Source: SMWD01 sp964629475
GTDB taxonomy: Bacteria > Pseudomonadota > Gammaproteobacteria > Steroidobacterales > GCA-2729495
Length of the DNA: 64,000 nt
Reading direction: 5' to 3'
Assembly: GCA_964629475.1 (NCBI GenBank)
Contig: CAZVQW010000006.1
Location: 61,962-125,961, forward strand
Shown: in pieces, positions 43,673 to 52,734 of the stretch
Layout of the letters: each line of letters starts with the position of its first letter
How positions within the stretch are numbered: the stretch's first letter is position 1
Notes under the pieces: generated by a model
The model's database searches: none
Told to the model about the DNA's origin: nothing
What the model saw: only the letters and a program-made list of their open reading frames with translations
Translations under genes and position numbers: made by a program

Positions 43673-45187
43673 ATGAAAACCGACTACCTGCACAAAATCC
43701 TCACGGCCCACGTCTACGACGTTGCTATCGAAACGCCGCTCGAATCGGCCAAACGACTGTCACGGCGCCTGGACAACAACATATTGTTCAAACGCGAGGA
43801 CCTGCAGTCCGTATTCTCATTCAAACTCCGCGGCGCATATAACAAGCTGGTCCGACTGCAGCCGGACGAACTGACGCATGGCGTGATCTGTAGCTCGGCC
43901 GGCAACCACGCGCAGGGCGTCGCGCTTGCGGCGCGAGAACTCAGTGTGCGGGCCATCATCGTCATGCCCGAATCGACGCCGACGATCAAGGGTAACGCTG
44001 TCGAATCTCTCGGTGGCGAAGTCATTCTGTATGGTGCGACCTATGACGACGCTTATGCCCATGCACGTGAACTTGCAGAAAAGCAGCATCTGACCTTCAT
44101 CCATCCGTTCGATGACCCGGATGTCATTGCCGGACAGGGCACGATCGGCATGGAGATTCACCGCCAGCATGCGGACAGGATCGACGCGATTTTCGTACCG
44201 ATTGGCGGCGGTGGGCTGATCGCCGGGATAGCGCTGTATATCAAGTCGCTAAGCCCGGAAACAAAAATTATCGGTGTTGAACCCGAGGACGCGGCCAGCA
44301 TGACCGCGGCGATTAAAGCCGGTGAGCCGGTCACGCTCAATGACGTTGGCATCTTCGCCGACGGCGTCGCGGTCCGCCGCGTCGGCGACGAGACGTTCAG
44401 GATTTGCCGGGAACTCGTCGACGACATCGTTCTTGTCGACAACGACGAAATCTGTGCAGCAGTTCAGGATATCTTCGAGGACACGCGAGCCATCGTGGAA
44501 CCCGCCGGTGCACTGGCGGTTGCCGGCCTGAAGCGCTTTGTCACAGCGAACGACGCAAGCGGGCAAACATTCGTGACCGTGAACTGCGGCGCGAACGTTA
44601 ATTTTGACCGGCTCCGGCATATCGCCGAACGTGCGGCAATTGGCGAGCATCGAGAAGCACTGTTCGCCGTTGAGATACCCGAGCAACAAGGGAGCTTCAT
44701 GGCCTTCTGTGAGGCTATCGGCAAGCGCAATATCACGGAGTTCAACTACCGCTATCAGGATGCTGAGGCGGCGCGTATATTCGTCGGCGTGGAGCTGCGC
44801 CGGGGCAACGAAGAGCGCGAAGAAATTCTCGAGTCATTGAAAAATGCCGGTTATCCGGTCATCGATATGACGGATAATGAGATGGCAAAACTACATATCC
44901 GGCATATGGTCGGCGGCCCGGCGCCGGGAATCGACAACGAACGTGCCTATCGTTTCAAGTTCCCGGAACGCCCCGGTGCACTACTCGCATTCCTGACGGC
45001 GATCGGGAATTTCTGGAACATCAGCCTGTTCCATTACCGCAATCACGGCTCCGATTACGGTCGTGTGCTTGCCGGCGTTCAGGTGCCCGATGACGAACTC
45101 GATCGTTTTCACCGACATCTCGACGACCTTGGTTACCTGTACACGGACGAAAGTGATAATCCCGTCTACACGATGTTTCTCGCATAA
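43673..45187 (+). CDS. ilvA: threonine ammonia-lyase, biosynthetic (IlvA)
   Basis: IlvA deaminates threonine to 2-oxobutanoate, the first step to isoleucine. The 504-residue protein has the PLP lysine Lys51 in SFKLRGAYNK, the Ser/Asn loop SSAGNHAQGVAL, and the glycine loop GGGGLIAG. Two ACT-like regulatory domains at about 330-410 and 420-504 allow feedback by isoleucine, which marks the biosynthetic rather than the catabolic type. It stands alone; no other ilv gene is near. Confidence 0.95.
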   Translation: MKTDYLHKILTAHVYDVAIETPLESAKRLSRRLDNNILFKREDLQSVFSFKLRGAYNKLVRLQPDELTHGVICSSAGNHAQGVALAARELSVRAIIVMPESTPTIKGNAVESLGGEVILYGATYDDAYAHARELAEKQHLTFIHPFDDPDVIAGQGTIGMEIHRQHADRIDAIFVPIGGGGLIAGIALYIKSLSPETKIIGVEPEDAASMTAAIKAGEPVTLNDVGIFADGVAVRRVGDETFRICRELVDDIVLVDNDEICAAVQDIFEDTRAIVEPAGALAVAGLKRFVTANDASGQTFVTVNCGANVNFDRLRHIAERAAIGEHREALFAVEIPEQQGSFMAFCEAIGKRNITEFNYRYQDAEAARIFVGVELRRGNEEREEILESLKNAGYPVIDMTDNEMAKLHIRHMVGGPAPGIDNERAYRFKFPERPGALLAFLTAIGNFWNISLFHYRNHGSDYGRVLAGVQVPDDELDRFHRHLDDLGYLYTDESDNPVYTMFLA

Positions 45188-45210
45188 GGCGACAGATTCC
45201 GGCAATGAAA

Positions 45211-45280
45211 CTGTGGGAGCGGCTTCAGCCGCGAATGACAAACCACTACTAGGTATTCGCGGCTGAAGCCGCTCCCACAG
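45211..45280. repeat. REP-type palindrome, copy 3
   Basis: Arms at 45211-45236 and 45255-45280 are perfect complements (26 bases) with the shared core GGGAGCGGCTTCAGCCGCGA and an 18-base spacer. It starts 23 bases after the ilvA stop and could act as a transcript-end stabiliser. Confidence 0.9.
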
Positions 45281-45425
45281 CATATAGCCAACAAGACAAT
45301 ACAACATATGAAGGACCATCACGCCATGGCTTTATATTAACCTATGTTTCACCCGCATTTATCTGTTAGCGTAGCGTCAATTCATAAACTGCGGCACAAC
45401 GCCCGCACAATAGAGGAACCTGTCG

Positions 45426-46253
45426 ATGGACGGTGACGGTAACCTGGCCCTGTTTTGCGACTTCGAAAACATCGCTCTCGGTGTTCGCGACGCCAAATAT
45501 TCAAAGTTCAATATCCAGCGCGTACTGGAAAGGCTGTTGGTCAAAGGCAGCATTGTAACCAAGAAGGCGTATTGCGACTGGGAACGCTACAAGGAATTCA
45601 AAGCGCCAATGCACGAAGCCGCATTCGAGCTGATTGAAATTCCGCATGTGCGCATGTCCGGAAAAAACTCGGCCGACATCAGGATGGTCGTCGATGCACT
45701 CGATCTGTGCTACACGAAAGAGCATATCGACACATTCGTCATCATCTCAGGTGATTCTGATTTTTCACCACTGGTCAGCAAGTTGCGTGAAAATGCAAAA
45801 ACCGTAATCGGCATTGGGGTCAAGAACTCGACATCAGATCTTCTGATGAGCAGTTGCGACGAGTTTATTTTCTACGACGACCTCGTTGCCGATCGCCCCA
45901 AACCGAAACAAGCGAAGCGCGGCAAATCAGTCGCGAAGAAAACCGGGAAAAAAACCACAGCTGGCAAGGCAACGAAGACAAAACCGAAGACTCAGGACGA
46001 CCCGACCCAGCAGGCCATCGACCTCGTCATCGAAACAACCGAGGCACTATATGCGGAACGCGGCGATCGCGCAAAGCTGTGGGGCTCAATGATCAAGCAG
46101 ACGCTCAAGCGAACTCGCCCCGGATTCAACGAGGCATTCTACGGCTTTGGGTCGTTCAGCGATCTGCTGGAAGAAGCTCAGTCACGCGGCCTTCTGGAAC
46201 TGGAACTGGACGAACGTTCAGGAGGTTACGTTGTCCGCAGGGTTACCGGTTAA
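45426..46253 (+). CDS. NYN-domain ribonuclease-like protein with OST-HTH/LOTUS domain
   Basis: The 275-residue protein has an N-terminal NYN (PIN-like) nuclease domain with acidic residues in CDFENIA (Asp12, Glu14) and ISGDSDFSPLV. A Lys/Thr-rich linker (about 155-198) follows, then an OST-HTH/LOTUS RNA-binding domain (about 200-275: VIETTEALYAER..GSMIKQTLKRTRPGFNEAFYGF). Such proteins are thought to act on RNA; the target is unknown. It is a single gene starting at ATG 45426 after AGAGGAACC. Confidence 0.85.
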   Translation: MDGDGNLALFCDFENIALGVRDAKYSKFNIQRVLERLLVKGSIVTKKAYCDWERYKEFKAPMHEAAFELIEIPHVRMSGKNSADIRMVVDALDLCYTKEHIDTFVIISGDSDFSPLVSKLRENAKTVIGIGVKNSTSDLLMSSCDEFIFYDDLVADRPKPKQAKRGKSVAKKTGKKTTAGKATKTKPKTQDDPTQQAIDLVIETTEALYAERGDRAKLWGSMIKQTLKRTRPGFNEAFYGFGSFSDLLEEAQSRGLLELELDERSGGYVVRRVTG

Positions 46254-46258
46254 ATTCT

Positions 46259-47539
46259 TTAACCCACGGCATCCAGCGCCTGGTCTATGTCGGCAATAAT
46301 ATCGTCGATATGCTCTATACCGACCGAGATTCGAACCAGATCCTCGGTGACACCAGCCGTCGCCAGCTCCTCTTCGCTGAGCTGGCGGTGCGTCGTCGTC
46401 GCCGGGTGACAGGCCAGTGATTTTGCGTCACCGATGTTGACGAGTCGCAGGATCATCTTCAGTGCATCGATAAACTGACGACCGGACTCCTTGCCGCCGT
46501 GGATACCGAAACTCAGGATTCCTGATGCCTGACCACGGGCAATCTTGTCACATAGCTCGAAAAATTCATTACCCGGTAGTGCCGCGTAACTCACCCAGTC
46601 GACCTTCGGATGCTTCTGCAGGTGCTGCGCAACAGCCAGCGCATTTGCACAATGCCGCTCCATCCGCAGACCGAGTGTCTCAAGGCCCTGCATTATCAGG
46701 AATGCGCTGTGCGGCGACAACGCCGCACCGGTATTACGCAGTGGAACGACGCGGCAACGGCCGATATAGGCCGCTTCTCCGAATGCCTCGGTATAGATAA
46801 CGCCGTGATACGACGGATCCGATTCACTCAGTATCGCAAAGCGATTCTTGTTACCGGCCCAGTCGAACTTCCCGGAGTCGATAATAACGCCGCCGATTGT
46901 CGTACCGTGACCACCGATATACTTCGTCAGCGAGTGAATGACGATATCTGCACCATGCTCAAATGGTCTGCACAAGTACGGTGTTGCAACAGTATTATCG
47001 ACAATCAACGGTACGCCATGCTTGTGTGCGATTGCTGCAAGCCGTTCAAGATCGATGACATTACCCGCCGGATTTCCGATCGACTCACAGAAAATTGCCC
47101 GCGTGCCTTCGTCGATACTGCTTTCGATGCCGTCATAGTCCTCGCAGGAGGCCATTCGAACCTCAATACCCTGACGAGGAAATGTGTGGGCAAATAAATT
47201 ATATGTGCCACCGTACAGCTGCGTCGTACTGACGATATTATCGCCATTACTCGTAATGCATTGAATCGCATAGGTAATCGCAGCCATACCGGACGCAACC
47301 GCCAGTGCGCCCACCCCACCTTCCATAGCCGCAAGACGCTGCTCGAGAACGGTTGTTGTCGGATTCATGATCCGTGTATAAATATTGCCCTCGACCTTCA
47401 GGTCGAATAGATCCGCACCATGCTGCGTATTGTCGAACGTATACGATGTCGTCTGGTAGATCGGCACAGCCGCAGCTTTCGTCGTCGATTCAGACTCATA
47501 ACCGTGGTGTAGCGCCAATGATTCCAGTTTCATATTCAC
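46259..47539 (-). CDS. metY: O-acetylhomoserine sulfhydrylase (MetY)
   Basis: The 426-residue PLP enzyme makes homocysteine from O-acetylhomoserine and sulfide. The PLP lysine is Lys206 in IHSLTKYIGGHG. Other blocks include RIMNPTTTVLEQRLAAMEGG, ASGMAAI and GVPLIVDNTVATPYLCRP. The start follows AAAGAGGTGAAT. A possible 23-codon leader ORF ends 12 bases upstream. Confidence 0.93.
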   Translation of the reverse strand: MNMKLESLALHHGYESESTTKAAAVPIYQTTSYTFDNTQHGADLFDLKVEGNIYTRIMNPTTTVLEQRLAAMEGGVGALAVASGMAAITYAIQCITSNGDNIVSTTQLYGGTYNLFAHTFPRQGIEVRMASCEDYDGIESSIDEGTRAIFCESIGNPAGNVIDLERLAAIAHKHGVPLIVDNTVATPYLCRPFEHGADIVIHSLTKYIGGHGTTIGGVIIDSGKFDWAGNKNRFAILSESDPSYHGVIYTEAFGEAAYIGRCRVVPLRNTGAALSPHSAFLIMQGLETLGLRMERHCANALAVAQHLQKHPKVDWVSYAALPGNEFFELCDKIARGQASGILSFGIHGGKESGRQFIDALKMILRLVNIGDAKSLACHPATTTHRQLSEEELATAGVTEDLVRISVGIEHIDDIIADIDQALDAVG

Positions 47540-47551
47540 CTCTTTAGTTCA

Positions 47552-47623
47552 TCAATCACAAAGCCAGTCTTTGGCATTAACGAGATTAGCATTACCGGGA
47601 AGGTCGGATATTTTCTTGACCAT
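47552..47623 (-). CDS. possible 23-residue leader peptide upstream of metY
   Basis: ATG 47623 sits 5 bases after GAGGAAG, and the frame ends in TGA 12 bases before the metY start. The product would read MVKKISDLPGNANLVNAKD and end WLCD. The ribosome site overlaps the stop codon of the MAPEG gene, so the three frames are tightly packed. It has no recognised family; a regulatory leader or a chance ORF are both possible. Confidence 0.35.
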   Translation of the reverse strand: MVKKISDLPGNANLVNAKDWLCD

Positions 47624-47633
47624 GTCAGCTTCC

Positions 47634-48056
47634 TCAGGAGCTGATGAGAGAGATTAGAAGTGTGAGCCATAGGCCTGCAAGAAAAATCAAACTGATGATA
47701 AATGCATAAAACCTGTGCCTGACATTATTACTACCCAAGTGGATGTAAGCGTGAACACAACGCATGGCAACAAACAGCCATGCAAAACTTACAGCAGCCG
47801 AGCTGACCGAGTCGGTTACAAAAACAAATAACACGCCGATATAGAATAATGGCGGTACCTCGAAATGATTCTGGGCATGTCTCGATAAAATTTGCAGCCT
47901 GGCAGGCTGTGTGCCCGTATCGTAGGTTCGAAAATAACTCATCCGCACATCACCGCGCGCAATGGCCTTGTACCGTGAAATGCCCAACACAAGCAGTGCA
48001 CCTAGAGTCAGGGCAAACATTGCGATTGCCGGATAGATTATTGCAGTGGATGCCAT
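47634..48056 (-). CDS. MAPEG-family membrane protein
   Basis: The 140-residue protein has four membrane helices. The MAPEG arrangement is seen: first helix YPAIAMFALTLGALLVLGISRYKA, then a basic loop, ARLQILSRHAQNHFEVPPLFY with the conserved R.NH.E segment, and RCVHAYIHLGSNNVRHRF. MAPEG proteins bind glutathione or lipids; bacterial members are poorly defined. It lies upstream of metY on the same strand. Confidence 0.8.
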   Translation of the reverse strand: MASTAIIYPAIAMFALTLGALLVLGISRYKAIARGDVRMSYFRTYDTGTQPARLQILSRHAQNHFEVPPLFYIGVLFVFVTDSVSSAAVSFAWLFVAMRCVHAYIHLGSNNVRHRFYAFIISLIFLAGLWLTLLISLISS

Positions 48057-48149
48057 CGTATTACCCTGCTGGAATACAGATTAATCTCTGATTATCACTG
48101 GCAGATGAAGCTGAACCAGCTATGTTTTCCCCGCAGGTACTGCTAAACG

Positions 48150-48596
48150 TCATTTTTTAATGCGCCTGGACTTGTACCTTGCATCAAGGCCACGGCGCAA
48201 ATGCTTAACGGCCTTGGAAAACTGCCTTGTATCAGGGAGCCGCGTTCCCATTACATGGGAGAAATATTCAAATTCATTCTCTCGATAGTAGGCATTCATC
48301 ATACCAATACATTCACGCAACTCCGGAGACAGGGACTCGCTGTCAATCTGGGTTTCTGCAGAATTTTCGAGAACCAGTTTTAATTCGTTACTGAGATCGA
48401 GAAGCTGTTTTTCCGAAAAGCCGGACTTCCTGAGGTGAGACTTCAACGCCACCTCGATAGAGTGGCAATAGAAGTAATAACCAACCATGGACAGCTTTTG
48501 CTGCCACCGCGGCCCATGCACGCTACGCGAGGCGGCCTCGGCGAATCCGAGGCCGAAGGTCAGAAGACCAAGACGAAGATAGCTCGATTTACTCAT
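48150..48596 (-). CDS. helical protein with weak HEPN-like features
   Basis: The product has 148 residues and is soluble after a short hydrophobic start (SSYLRLGLLTFGLGFAEAA). The segment YFYCHSIEVALKSHLRKSG resembles the second helix of HEPN domains, but the Rx4-6H motif is not evident. The C-terminus is Lys/Arg-rich (KSRRIKK). It is lower in GC than nearby core genes. Function is unknown, and the family link is only a suggestion. Confidence 0.5.
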   Translation of the reverse strand: MSKSSYLRLGLLTFGLGFAEAASRSVHGPRWQQKLSMVGYYFYCHSIEVALKSHLRKSGFSEKQLLDLSNELKLVLENSAETQIDSESLSPELRECIGMMNAYYRENEFEYFSHVMGTRLPDTRQFSKAVKHLRRGLDARYKSRRIKK

Positions 48597-48819
48597 AAGT
48601 CATCTGCCGCCTCGATCAGCATCAGTCAGATTTCTGCGGCAGTTGGCCGCGCAGCCCGCTCGAATCGCATATCTAATCCCCGGATTTTCCCAGACACCCA
48701 TAATTAGCTGAGAATTATACCTTTTTTGAGGTTGACGCAATCATTCCGATGTTACGGGATTGGTGATTACTTTGCGGCCAATGATATCTGGCTTATTAGT
48801 TTGCATTACACAACTGGAT

Positions 48820-49305
48820 TCAGGTACTGCTGGTCATTTCACCAATATGAATTGACTCAGATTTTGTGAACTCGATATCTCTTACCATACGCATACTTTT
48901 CCACATTAGAGCATGCCCCTTACTAAAACTGACAAACCGAACTCTTTTCTGCCAAAGTGCAATTTCCTTGTCGGTGGCCTCTCGCAACTCACCGGTTATC
49001 CCATGCAATCGAATTGCTGGCGGACTGGGAAATTTTCCGCCCAGCAGTGACTTGAGCCAAAACCATCGGCCGCTATTAACCGCCAGAACGCTAACTTGTT
49101 TGTTACTTCCCAAATTACGCGGAAGATGTTGCGGAAATTCTTCAAAATAGAACCCATGACATGGCTTACCAAGCACCAATGACCCGATGGGAGTTATGTG
49201 TGGCTCACCACCCTCAGACACAGTAGCTATCGCATAGTGAAAAGAAGATTTGAACGACTCATTGAAAAGAGTTTTTATTTCTTTCCAGTTTTCTTGAATG
49301 TCCAT
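48820..49305 (-). CDS. pyridoxamine 5'-phosphate oxidase-like FMN-binding protein
   Basis: The 161-residue protein has the split-barrel FMN-binding pattern: HYAIATVSEGGEPHITPIGSL at the N-terminus, then VLAVNSGRWFWLKSL and a C-terminal VRFVSF segment. It probably reduces a small flavin- or F420-like substrate or detoxifies a quinone; pyridoxamine phosphate itself is unlikely. ATG 49305 begins MDIQENW; a longer start at 49356 lacks support. Confidence 0.7.
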   Translation of the reverse strand: MDIQENWKEIKTLFNESFKSSFHYAIATVSEGGEPHITPIGSLVLGKPCHGFYFEEFPQHLPRNLGSNKQVSVLAVNSGRWFWLKSLLGGKFPSPPAIRLHGITGELREATDKEIALWQKRVRFVSFSKGHALMWKSMRMVRDIEFTKSESIHIGEMTSST

Positions 49306-49396
49306 GTCTGATCTCTCTATACCCTTGCGATTGATTGCCTGAATTTCACGAGCCAAAGGAGCTATATCAAATGCGACATCGGTGCAGACACTGTCA

Positions 49397-49673
49397 TTAT
49401 TGACTTATCCATCTGGCTATATTGCTGAGCATTTTCTGCAATGCACTCATCGGCGCGACTATAAAATTATCAAATATTAATTCCTGCTCTTCAGTAGATT
49501 CCTGGAGTTTGTTATTCAGCCTGCGCAGATCTTCCAGACCCAGGTCCAGTACTGCTTGATCAGGCTGGAATGTCGTACCTATCGGGTAATATTGTCCAGG
49601 CTCCTGACAGCAAATTTATTAGCCGGCTTGTGTAGTTAGTGCAGAACTCTGCTTCAGAACCATTCTTATGCAT
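49397..49673 (-). pseudogene. decayed small gene remnant (frameshifted)
   Basis: Reading from ATG 49673 gives MHKNGSEAEFCTNYTSRLIN and runs out of frame about halfway. The neighbouring frame continues with QEPGQYYPIGTTFQPDQAVL and then a coherent helical stretch (LEDLRRLNNKLQESTEEQE; VAPMSALQKMLSNI) to TAA at 49397. The two frames look like one broken gene. It fills the otherwise empty 49.3-49.85 kb gap; the rest of that gap shows nothing recognisable. Confidence 0.35.
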
Positions 49674-49851
49674 CAGAATAGCCACATAATTTCTACATGG
49701 CAAAGGGATTTTCCGTGTAAACAGCGCGGAGTTTTCGAGTCATGGGCCCAAATCACCTTTTCGCAGTTGCGCTGAAACACCCATGAATAAATGGTTTCAG
49801 GCATTCGCCTGCGAATTCAAATGGAACGCTATCTCGGCGCATTGGCTGCTC

Positions 49852-49881
49852 AAAAAAAAGCCGGGCTGTGCCCGGCTTTTT
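49852..49881 (-). terminator. terminator of the ribosomal-protein operon
   Basis: GCCGGG-CTGTG-CCCGGC (49860-49876) is flanked by A8 and T5, so on the minus strand the hairpin is followed by TTTTTTTT. It lies 21 bases after the rplQ stop and ends the alpha operon. The T5 on the plus strand could also act as a weak terminator for transcription in the other direction. Confidence 0.9.
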
Positions 49882-49902
49882 CATAGACGTGTTGCTACTA
49901 GC

Positions 49903-50280
49903 TTATTCGACTGCCGTTTCCTCCGGCTGGTCGAGCAGCTGCACGATCGCCATCGGCGCTGAATCGCCGGGACGATAACCGATCTTCAGGATGCGGAGAT
50001 AGCCTCCCGGTCGATCTTTGAAGCGCGGACCCAGTTCGTTGAACAATTTGCCAACCGAGCGCTTGTCGCGCAGGCGGTCAAAAGCCAGGCGGCGATTAGC
50101 GACACCGTCGGTCTTGGCCAGCGTTATCAGAGGTTCGACGACGCGGCGCAGTTCCTTGGCTTTCGGTAAGGTCGTGCGAATCGTCTCGTGCTGGATCAGC
50201 GATGTCGCCATATTTTTATACATCGCTTTGCGATGGGCGCTTTTTCTGCCGAGCGTACGGCCTGATTGTCTGTGTCGCAT
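49903..50280 (-). CDS. rplQ: 50S ribosomal protein L17
   Basis: The 125-residue L17 is the last gene of the alpha operon. It has the family opening MRHRQSGRTLGRKSAHRKAM and AKELRRVVEPLITLAK. It lies 33 bases after rpoA and just before the terminator. The C-terminal tail (LLDQPEETAVE) is short and acidic. Confidence 0.97.
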   Translation of the reverse strand: MRHRQSGRTLGRKSAHRKAMYKNMATSLIQHETIRTTLPKAKELRRVVEPLITLAKTDGVANRRLAFDRLRDKRSVGKLFNELGPRFKDRPGGYLRILKIGYRPGDSAPMAIVQLLDQPEETAVE

Positions 50281-50313
50281 GGTTACAGTTCCTGCAAGAT
50301 CCCTTGCTTCTTT

Positions 50314-51315
50314 TTAAGCGGCCTGCTCGTCATCATCCGGGACAAGGCTCGGTGGCGGCCAGTTCTCGACACGCATACCGAGAGCGAGACCGTGACTTTC
50401 AAGGACTTCCTTGATCTCGGTCAATGATTTCTTACCGAGGTTCGGCGTGCGCAACAACTCGACCTCGGTGCGCTGAATCAGATCACCGATATAGTTGATG
50501 CTCTCGGCCTTCAGGCAGTTTGCCGAACGGACCGTCAATTCAAGCTCATCAACCGGACGCATCAGAATCGGATCAATCTGCGACTCGACCTCGGCGGCGC
50601 TGTCATCCTGACCACTGAGATCGACAAAGACATCGAGCTGATCTTTGAGAATTGAGCCGGCACGACGAATCGCTTCCTCAGGATCGATGGTACCGTTGGT
50701 TTCGATATCAATGATCAGCTTATCGAGGTTCGTGCGTTGTTCGACGCGGGCGGCCTCGACCGTATAACTGACACGGGTGACCGGACTGAATGTCGCATCG
50801 AGCTGCAAACGACCGATCGTGCCCGTCGTTTCCTCGAGATCCAGACGCTGTGCAGCCGGACGGTAGCCGCGGCCACGCTCGACGGACAGGACCATCTTCA
50901 AAGACCCACCGCTTGTCAGGTTGGCAATGACGTGATCGGGATTGACGACTTCAATGTCATGGTCGCGGGCGATATCACCGGCCGTGACCGGGCCCGGGCC
51001 CGTCTTGAACAACGTCAACTCGTCATGCGTACGATTATGCATCCGCAGCGCGACAGCCTTGAGGTTCAAAAGAATCTCAACGATATCTTCCTGCACGCCT
51101 TCGATGCTCGTGTACTCATGCAGCACCGAGTCGATATCCGCCTCGACGATCGCAGCGCCCGACATGCTCGACAGCAACACGCGCCGTAGTGCGTTACCCA
51201 GCGTATGGCCAAAACCACGTTCGAAGGGCTCGATGACGATCTTCGCCTTCGTATCGGTGACCTGCTGAACCTTGACGGTGCGAGGTTTTAAAAATTCTGT
51301 AGTCATTTCCTGCAT
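50314..51315 (-). CDS. rpoA: RNA polymerase alpha subunit
   Basis: The 333-residue alpha subunit has the assembly domain (ERGFGHTLGNALRRVLLSSM, ETNGTIDPEEAIRRA) and a C-terminal domain that contacts UP elements and activators (RSANCLKAESINYIGDLIQR, LGKKSLTEIKEVL). The start is ATG 51315 (MQEMTTEFLKPR), 11 bases after AGGAGG; a TTG 3 codons earlier is too close to the ribosome site. Confidence 0.98.
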   Translation of the reverse strand: MQEMTTEFLKPRTVKVQQVTDTKAKIVIEPFERGFGHTLGNALRRVLLSSMSGAAIVEADIDSVLHEYTSIEGVQEDIVEILLNLKAVALRMHNRTHDELTLFKTGPGPVTAGDIARDHDIEVVNPDHVIANLTSGGSLKMVLSVERGRGYRPAAQRLDLEETTGTIGRLQLDATFSPVTRVSYTVEAARVEQRTNLDKLIIDIETNGTIDPEEAIRRAGSILKDQLDVFVDLSGQDDSAAEVESQIDPILMRPVDELELTVRSANCLKAESINYIGDLIQRTEVELLRTPNLGKKSLTEIKEVLESHGLALGMRVENWPPPSLVPDDDEQAA

Positions 51316-51335
51316 GTTAACCAATGCCTCCTGAT

Positions 51336-51959
51336 TTACTTGGAGTAGAGCTCAACAACGAGATTCTCGTTGATGTCGGGCAGGATTTCTTCCCGCACCG
51401 GCAGCGCCTTCAGAACGCCGGCCATCTTCTTCTCATCCACTTCAACCCACTCCGGCAGACCAACCTGCGCGGCGATATCCAGTGCGCTTTTGATACGCAT
51501 TTGCTTCCTGGCCTTCTCACGTATCTCGACCTTGTCGCCGGGCGAGACCTGGTAGGACGGAATGTTCACGACCGTATCGTTGACGACGATAGACTTGTGG
51601 CTCACGAGTTGACGAGCCTCAGCTCGTGTGGACGCGAAGCCCATACGGTAGACCGTATTATCCAGACGACCCTCGAGTAACTGCAACAGGTTTTCACCGG
51701 TTGAGCCTTTCGTGCGAGCTGCAGACTTGTAGTAATTGCGAAACTGCCGCTCGAGTACACCGTACATTCGGCGGAGTTTCTGCTTTTCGCGCAACTGCAA
51801 ACCATAGTCACTGAGTCGCCCGCGACGCTGACCCGAGGTCGTACCCGGTGGTGTCTCGAACTTGCACTTCGCCTCAATAGGTTTGACACCACTCTTTAAA
51901 AAGAGATCGGTTCCCTCACGGCGAGAGAGCTTACATTTTGGACCTAAATACCTTGCCAT
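51336..51959 (-). CDS. rpsD: 30S ribosomal protein S4
   Basis: The 207-residue S4 starts MARYLGPKCKLSRREG and includes the S4 RNA-binding domain (RLDNTVYRMGFASTRAEARQ). In many gammaproteobacteria S4 represses the alpha operon through an mRNA pseudoknot near rpsM; the sequence here was not tested for that. It lies between rpsK and rpoA. Confidence 0.98.
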   Translation of the reverse strand: MARYLGPKCKLSRREGTDLFLKSGVKPIEAKCKFETPPGTTSGQRRGRLSDYGLQLREKQKLRRMYGVLERQFRNYYKSAARTKGSTGENLLQLLEGRLDNTVYRMGFASTRAEARQLVSHKSIVVNDTVVNIPSYQVSPGDKVEIREKARKQMRIKSALDIAAQVGLPEWVEVDEKKMAGVLKALPVREEILPDINENLVVELYSK

Positions 51960-51969
51960 TATTTCTTCC

Positions 51970-52356
51970 TCAGACCCGTCGCTTCTTCGGCGGTCTGCAA
52001 CCGTTATGTGGAATCGGCGTCACATCTTCAATGTTTGAAATTCTGAAGCCGGCCGAATTCAGTGACCTGACGGCAGATTCACGACCGGGGCCCGGTCCGC
52101 GTACCCGCACTTCGAGATTTTTCATGCCGACTTCCTGGGCCGCCTTACCGGCACGTTCAGCCGCAACCTGGGCAGCAAAAGGCGTACTCTTGCGTGAACC
52201 GCGAAATCCGCAGCCGCCAGCCGTCGCCCACGAGACCGTATTACCCTGCCGATCAGTGATCGTCACGATCGTGTTGTTAAATGAAGCATGAATGTGGGCG
52301 ATACCGTCCACGATATGCTTCTTGACCTTCTTGCGCGTTGTTTTCTGCTCTGCCAT
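51970..52356 (-). CDS. rpsK: 30S ribosomal protein S11
   Basis: The 128-residue S11 has HIHASFNNTIVTITDRQGN and RKSTPFAAQVAAE, with the conserved C-terminal DVTPIPHNGCRPPKKRRV. It is the second gene of the alpha operon, 9 bases after rpsM. Confidence 0.98.
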   Translation of the reverse strand: MAEQKTTRKKVKKHIVDGIAHIHASFNNTIVTITDRQGNTVSWATAGGCGFRGSRKSTPFAAQVAAERAGKAAQEVGMKNLEVRVRGPGPGRESAVRSLNSAGFRISNIEDVTPIPHNGCRPPKKRRV

Positions 52357-52365
52357 TGGATACCC

Positions 52366-52722
52366 CTAATTGCGAACCGGACGACGTGGGCCCTTGCGGG
52401 TACGCGCGTTCGTGCGGGTACGCTGGCCACGCAGCGGCAGGCCGCGACGGTGCCGGATACCGCGAAACGAGCCGAGGTCCATCAGGCGTTTGATGTTCAT
52501 TGATACCTCGCGCCGAAGATCGCCCTCGACGGTGAAGTTAGCAACTGCGGTACGCAGCAGTTCAACCTCAGGCTCCGTCAGGTCCTTGACCTTCGTATCC
52601 TGCGCTACATTTGCCGCTGCGCAGATCTGTACCGACCGCGTGTGACCAATGCCGTAGATCGACGTCAATGCAACCACCACATGCTTTTGCAGTGGGATGT
52701 TAATTCCAGCGATACGCGCCAT
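52366..52722 (-). CDS. rpsM: 30S ribosomal protein S13
   Basis: The 118-residue S13 starts MARIAGINIPLQKHVVVALT and ends in the basic tail RTNARTRKGPRRPVRN. It is the first gene of the alpha operon, 12 bases after rpmJ. Confidence 0.98.
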   Translation of the reverse strand: MARIAGINIPLQKHVVVALTSIYGIGHTRSVQICAAANVAQDTKVKDLTEPEVELLRTAVANFTVEGDLRREVSMNIKRLMDLGSFRGIRHRRGLPLRGQRTRTNARTRKGPRRPVRN

Positions 52723-52734
52723 CTGGTGTTCTCC

